Assembly (NCBI GenBank): GCA_028701945.1
Contig: JAQVPT010000072.1
Span: forward strand, 1 to 6,897
Source: Bacteroidales bacterium
GTDB taxonomy: Bacteria > Bacteroidota > Bacteroidia > Bacteroidales > ML635J-15
Reading direction: 5' to 3'
DNA: 6,897 nt
Below the pieces are notes generated by a model. The model saw nothing but the letters and a program-made list of their open reading frames with translations, made no database searches and was not told the DNA's origin. A program made the position numbers and the translations under genes. Below, piece by piece: positions 4,994 through 6,897 of this stretch. Within the stretch, counting starts at the first letter, position 1, and each line of letters begins with the position of its first letter.

Positions 4994-5890
4994 GTCATAC
5001 TTAGGTATGTATGTTTCAGTTACTCTGTCTGGAATCCCATTTTTAGTAACGTTTAATTCGAGAACAATTTTGGTAATAGTTGTTGAATTAGCGAGATACT
5101 CAATTCGTGATAATGGATATTCTTTATTACCTTCGTGATAAGTAACACCTTTGATTATTACTGAATGAGTTCCAGTACTATCTGTATATGTTTGAGCATC
5201 AATTTTTAGCATTTCAAAACGCAATGCTCTATCAAAACCTTGTGTGTAATTGTAGTCTTTAAAGAAAGGCGTGTCTTTATCGGTTGATGTTCCCATAAAA
5301 CTAATTGTTTCAGAAAAAGTCGAAGATAAGTTATCGGGATCATATAAATCAGCATTTACTCTAAAATATGTTTTTTCACCGTCCCATGTATGTGCATATA
5401 CTTTTGGAAACCTTAAGCGTCCAGGGATATTATTATCGGTTGCTACATTGGAATTATATGTTGTATCGTCGTTTAAATGCATAGAGTTTCTTTTTGTCGT
5501 ATAAGATTGAACAAATGGGTCGGCAATATTTTTGATGCTGATATTACGAAGATATTCAGATTTATTTCCAGCTTCATCGGTAGCGGTGTATGTTATTGTA
5601 TAATCTCCCGCTCTTCGTAAATAACCTTCGCTGGTAGTATATCGACTAAATACTGTAGCGGCATCATTTTCTACAATTATATTACTTTCTTTAGATACAT
5701 TATCTTCCGCATAAACGCCAGGATCAACATACTTTGTGTAGTGTAAAATTGTGGTATCTCCACTTTGTACGTAATCCCCAACAGAATTTTTCCAATATAA
5801 TTTTGGTCCTATCTCATCAGTATTACATGAAGTAAATATGAGAGAACCTAGTGCAAAAAATGCAAGTGCGATTAAAAATGATTTTTTCAT
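4991..5890 (-). CDS. Lipoprotein with DUF5011-like Ig domain, function unknown
   Basis: The protein has 299 residues. I place the start at the ATG at 5890 because it begins the lipoprotein signal MKKSFLIALAFFALG with a lipidated Cys22 in FTSCN, and because AGGA (5900-5897) lies six bases upstream; an in-frame ATG at 5974 would add 28 residues ahead of the signal. Residues about 50-120 (YTKYVDPGVYAEDNVSKESN ... AGDYTITYTATDEAGNKSEY) match the pattern of DUF5011-like bacterial Ig domains. The remaining part to 299 is beta-rich with many Thr, Asn and Asp, and I do not recognise it. Such proteins in Bacteroidetes are often surface-exposed or outer-membrane lipoproteins of unknown role. The stop codon TAA coincides with the TTA flank of the MITE-like element. 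A histidine kinase gene lies 177 bases upstream in the same direction, but promoter-like boxes in the gap suggest separate transcription. Confidence 0.8.
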   Translation of the reverse strand: MKKSFLIALAFFALGSLIFTSCNTDEIGPKLYWKNSVGDYVQSGDTTILHYTKYVDPGVYAEDNVSKESNIIVENDAATVFSRYTTSEGYLRRAGDYTITYTATDEAGNKSEYLRNISIKNIADPFVQSYTTKRNSMHLNDDTTYNSNVATDNNIPGRLRFPKVYAHTWDGEKTYFRVNADLYDPDNLSSTFSETISFMGTSTDKDTPFFKDYNYTQGFDRALRFEMLKIDAQTYTDSTGTHSVIIKGVTYHEGNKEYPLSRIEYLANSTTITKIVLELNVTKNGIPDRVTETYIPKYD

Positions 5891-5903
5891 AATTTTTCCT
5901 TTA

Positions 5904-5917
5904 TTTACAATTGTAAA
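5904..5917. promoter_or_regulatory. 14-bp perfect palindrome, candidate operator
   Basis: TTTACAATTGTAAA is a perfect 14-base palindrome 13 bases before the ATG of the Ig-domain lipoprotein gene. It lies immediately downstream of the nearer -7 box, where it would cover the transcription start. Its position suits a repressor site. In DNA this AT-rich a chance palindrome cannot be excluded. Confidence 0.4.
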
Positions 5918-5922
5918 ATAAA

Positions 5923-5950
5923 CAAATTTATTTATAATAATGCAAATATA
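5923..5950 (-). promoter_or_regulatory. Two candidate -7 boxes for the Ig-domain lipoprotein gene
   Basis: On the minus strand, TAAATTTG (5930-5923) and TATATTTG (5950-5943) both match TAnnTTTG. Neither has a good TTTG at the usual 19-22 bases upstream. The nearer box would give a leader of about 27 bases. The farther box lies inside the inverted repeat at 5936-5959. Confidence 0.38.
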
Positions 5951-5959
5951 AGCATTATT
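5936..5959. promoter_or_regulatory. 8-bp inverted repeat with 8-bp spacer, candidate operator
   Basis: AATAATGC (5936-5943) and GCATTATT (5952-5959) form a perfect 8-bp dyad around an 8-base spacer. The spacer and the left arm contain the TATATTTG box. The geometry suits binding of a dimeric regulator or a small RNA hairpin; no T-run supports a terminator for the upstream kinase gene. Confidence 0.38.
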
Positions 5960-6067
5960 TGTTTTTAAAAGCATGTATAATAATATTTTTTTGGATAAAA
6001 CTTTAATAGATTTTGGGCTTACAGGTATAAAATTTATTAATTATGGAATTATTATACTGGTTAATTT

Positions 6068-6897
6068 TTATCCTTTTTTAACAGTAAATGTAATTGTTGT
6101 TCCTATTTCTGGGTTACTGCGAATATTTACTGTTTGTCCGTGAGCTTCGATAATGTGTTTTACTATTGCAAGTCCCAATCCCGAACCTCCCGAATTTAAT
6201 GATCTGCTTTTATCAACTCTGTAAAATCTTTCAAAAACTCTCGAAAGTTCTTTAGTGGGAATTCCTATGCCATTGTCGATAATTTCAATTATAATATTAT
6301 TGTCCATTTCGAAAAGCTCTATTTTGACAAATCCGTTATCGTTGTTATAGTTTATGGCATTTATAAGTAAATTTGAGATTGCTTGACGTATAAACTCTTT
6401 GTCGGCATTAATCATGAACGATTTATCATAATGTTTAACAATTTGAATATTGATGTTTTTTGCTGATGAAATTTCTTCGAGTGTCTCAATAATATCTTCG
6501 CAAAGGATTATAGGGTCAAAATTTTGTAAACGCAATGTCAATTCTCCAGACTCTAGTTTTGTTATTGCATCTAGGTCATTTATAATATTAATCATTCGGT
6601 TAATGTTCTTTTCTATCTTTATTAGATATTTTTTATTGATACTCTTATCTTCTAAACCACCTTCTAGTAAAGTTAAAGTATATCCCTGTATGTTGAAGAC
6701 AGGTGTTTTTAATTCATGAGATACATTACCTACAAATTCTTTTCGATAATTATTCATTTCCCGCATTTTTTCGATTTCTTCCTCTTGTTCTTCTGCCCAG
6801 TTTGCAACATCTGTTTCAACATTTTTAATTAAATCTGTATTGTAGTTTAATTTGTTATTATATGAAGTTTCTTTACCTGATTTACCTGTGTGTATAG
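6068..6897 (-). CDS. PhoR-like sensor histidine kinase, C-terminal fragment (5' end outside window)
   Basis: The frame is open from base 6895 to the stop at 6068, giving 275 visible residues; the ATG at 6766 is internal. Residues 1-43 of the fragment are a charged helical linker (NVETDVANWAEEQEEEIEK) that leads into the HisKA domain, as in Bacteroidetes PhoR-like kinases. The phosphorylated histidine is His60 in FVGNVSHELKTP. The ATPase domain follows with the N-box SNLLINAINYN (174-184), the G1 box IIDNGIGIP (205-213), the F-box RVFERFYRVDKSRS (219-232) and the G2 box GGSGLGLAIV (236-245). All catalytic boxes are intact. The protein autophosphorylates and passes the phosphate to a response regulator; its sensor part, membrane segments and partner regulator lie beyond the window. 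Whether it senses phosphate cannot be told. The nearest downstream gene is the Ig-domain lipoprotein, not a regulator. Confidence 0.93.
   Translation of the reverse strand, partial: IHTGKSGKETSYNNKLNYNTDLIKNVETDVANWAEEQEEEIEKMREMNNYRKEFVGNVSHELKTPVFNIQGYTLTLLEGGLEDKSINKKYLIKIEKNINRMINIINDLDAITKLESGELTLRLQNFDPIILCEDIIETLEEISSAKNINIQIVKHYDKSFMINADKEFIRQAISNLLINAINYNNDNGFVKIELFEMDNNIIIEIIDNGIGIPTKELSRVFERFYRVDKSRSLNSGGSGLGLAIVKHIIEAHGQTVNIRSNPEIGTTITFTVKKG

Noticed and set aside
5891..5974. N-terminal extension of the Ig-domain lipoprotein from an ATG at 5974.
   Set aside because: It would place 28 residues before a perfect lipoprotein signal, runs through the promoter boxes and palindromes, and the inner ATG has an AGGA at a suitable distance.
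6764..6766. ATG at 6766 as the start of the histidine kinase.
   Set aside because: The frame stays open to the window edge and the upstream residues form the typical charged linker of PhoR-like kinases, so this Met is internal.

Overview
The window is AT-rich and looks like chromosomal DNA of a Bacteroidetes (Bacteroidota) species, probably an environmental relative of the Bacteroidales/Marinilabiliales. The evidence is a TlpA-type thioredoxin lipoprotein with a DUF4369-like N-terminal part, a small lipoprotein with a DUF5011-like Ig domain, a PhoR-like sensor kinase, near absence of Shine-Dalgarno sequences, and promoter boxes of the Bacteroidetes type (TTTG ... TAnnTTTG). No species can be named from the sequence alone.

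Layout. (1) Bases 1-1641, plus strand: the 3' end of a MinD-superfamily P-loop ATPase, a CobO-type corrinoid adenosyltransferase overlapping it by 11 bases, and a short Mrp/NBP35-type ATPase. These are three P-loop NTPases in a row, closed by a strong intrinsic terminator at about 1677-1708. (2) Bases 1767-2621, minus strand: a secreted ChaN/DUF399-family protein. (3) Bases 2622-3160: a 539-base divergent intergenic region. It has a promoter at each edge and, between them, a block of CGCAGAG-type repeats, an imperfect hairpin and an 80-bp tandem repeat. (4) Bases 3161-4585, plus strand: the thioredoxin-fold lipoprotein with a WCGPC active site. (5) Bases 4586-4990: a convergent intergenic region holding six 7-bp repeats, a bidirectional terminator, and a 161-bp inverted-repeat element flanked by TTA that looks like a MITE. 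(6) Bases 4991-5890, minus strand: the Ig-domain lipoprotein, with two dyad-symmetric sites upstream. (7) Bases 6068-6897, minus strand: the C-terminal 275 residues of a sensor histidine kinase whose start lies beyond the window.

The plus-strand genes at the left suggest corrinoid and Fe-S/metallocofactor handling. The ChaN-like protein and the thioredoxin lipoprotein are divergently transcribed envelope proteins, and the histidine kinase and Ig lipoprotein lie in the same direction but probably have separate promoters. I found no convincing new multi-gene system. The most interesting structures are non-coding: the MITE-like insertion between a stop codon and its terminator, the repeat block between two divergent promoters, and the heptamer array that begins inside a stop codon.
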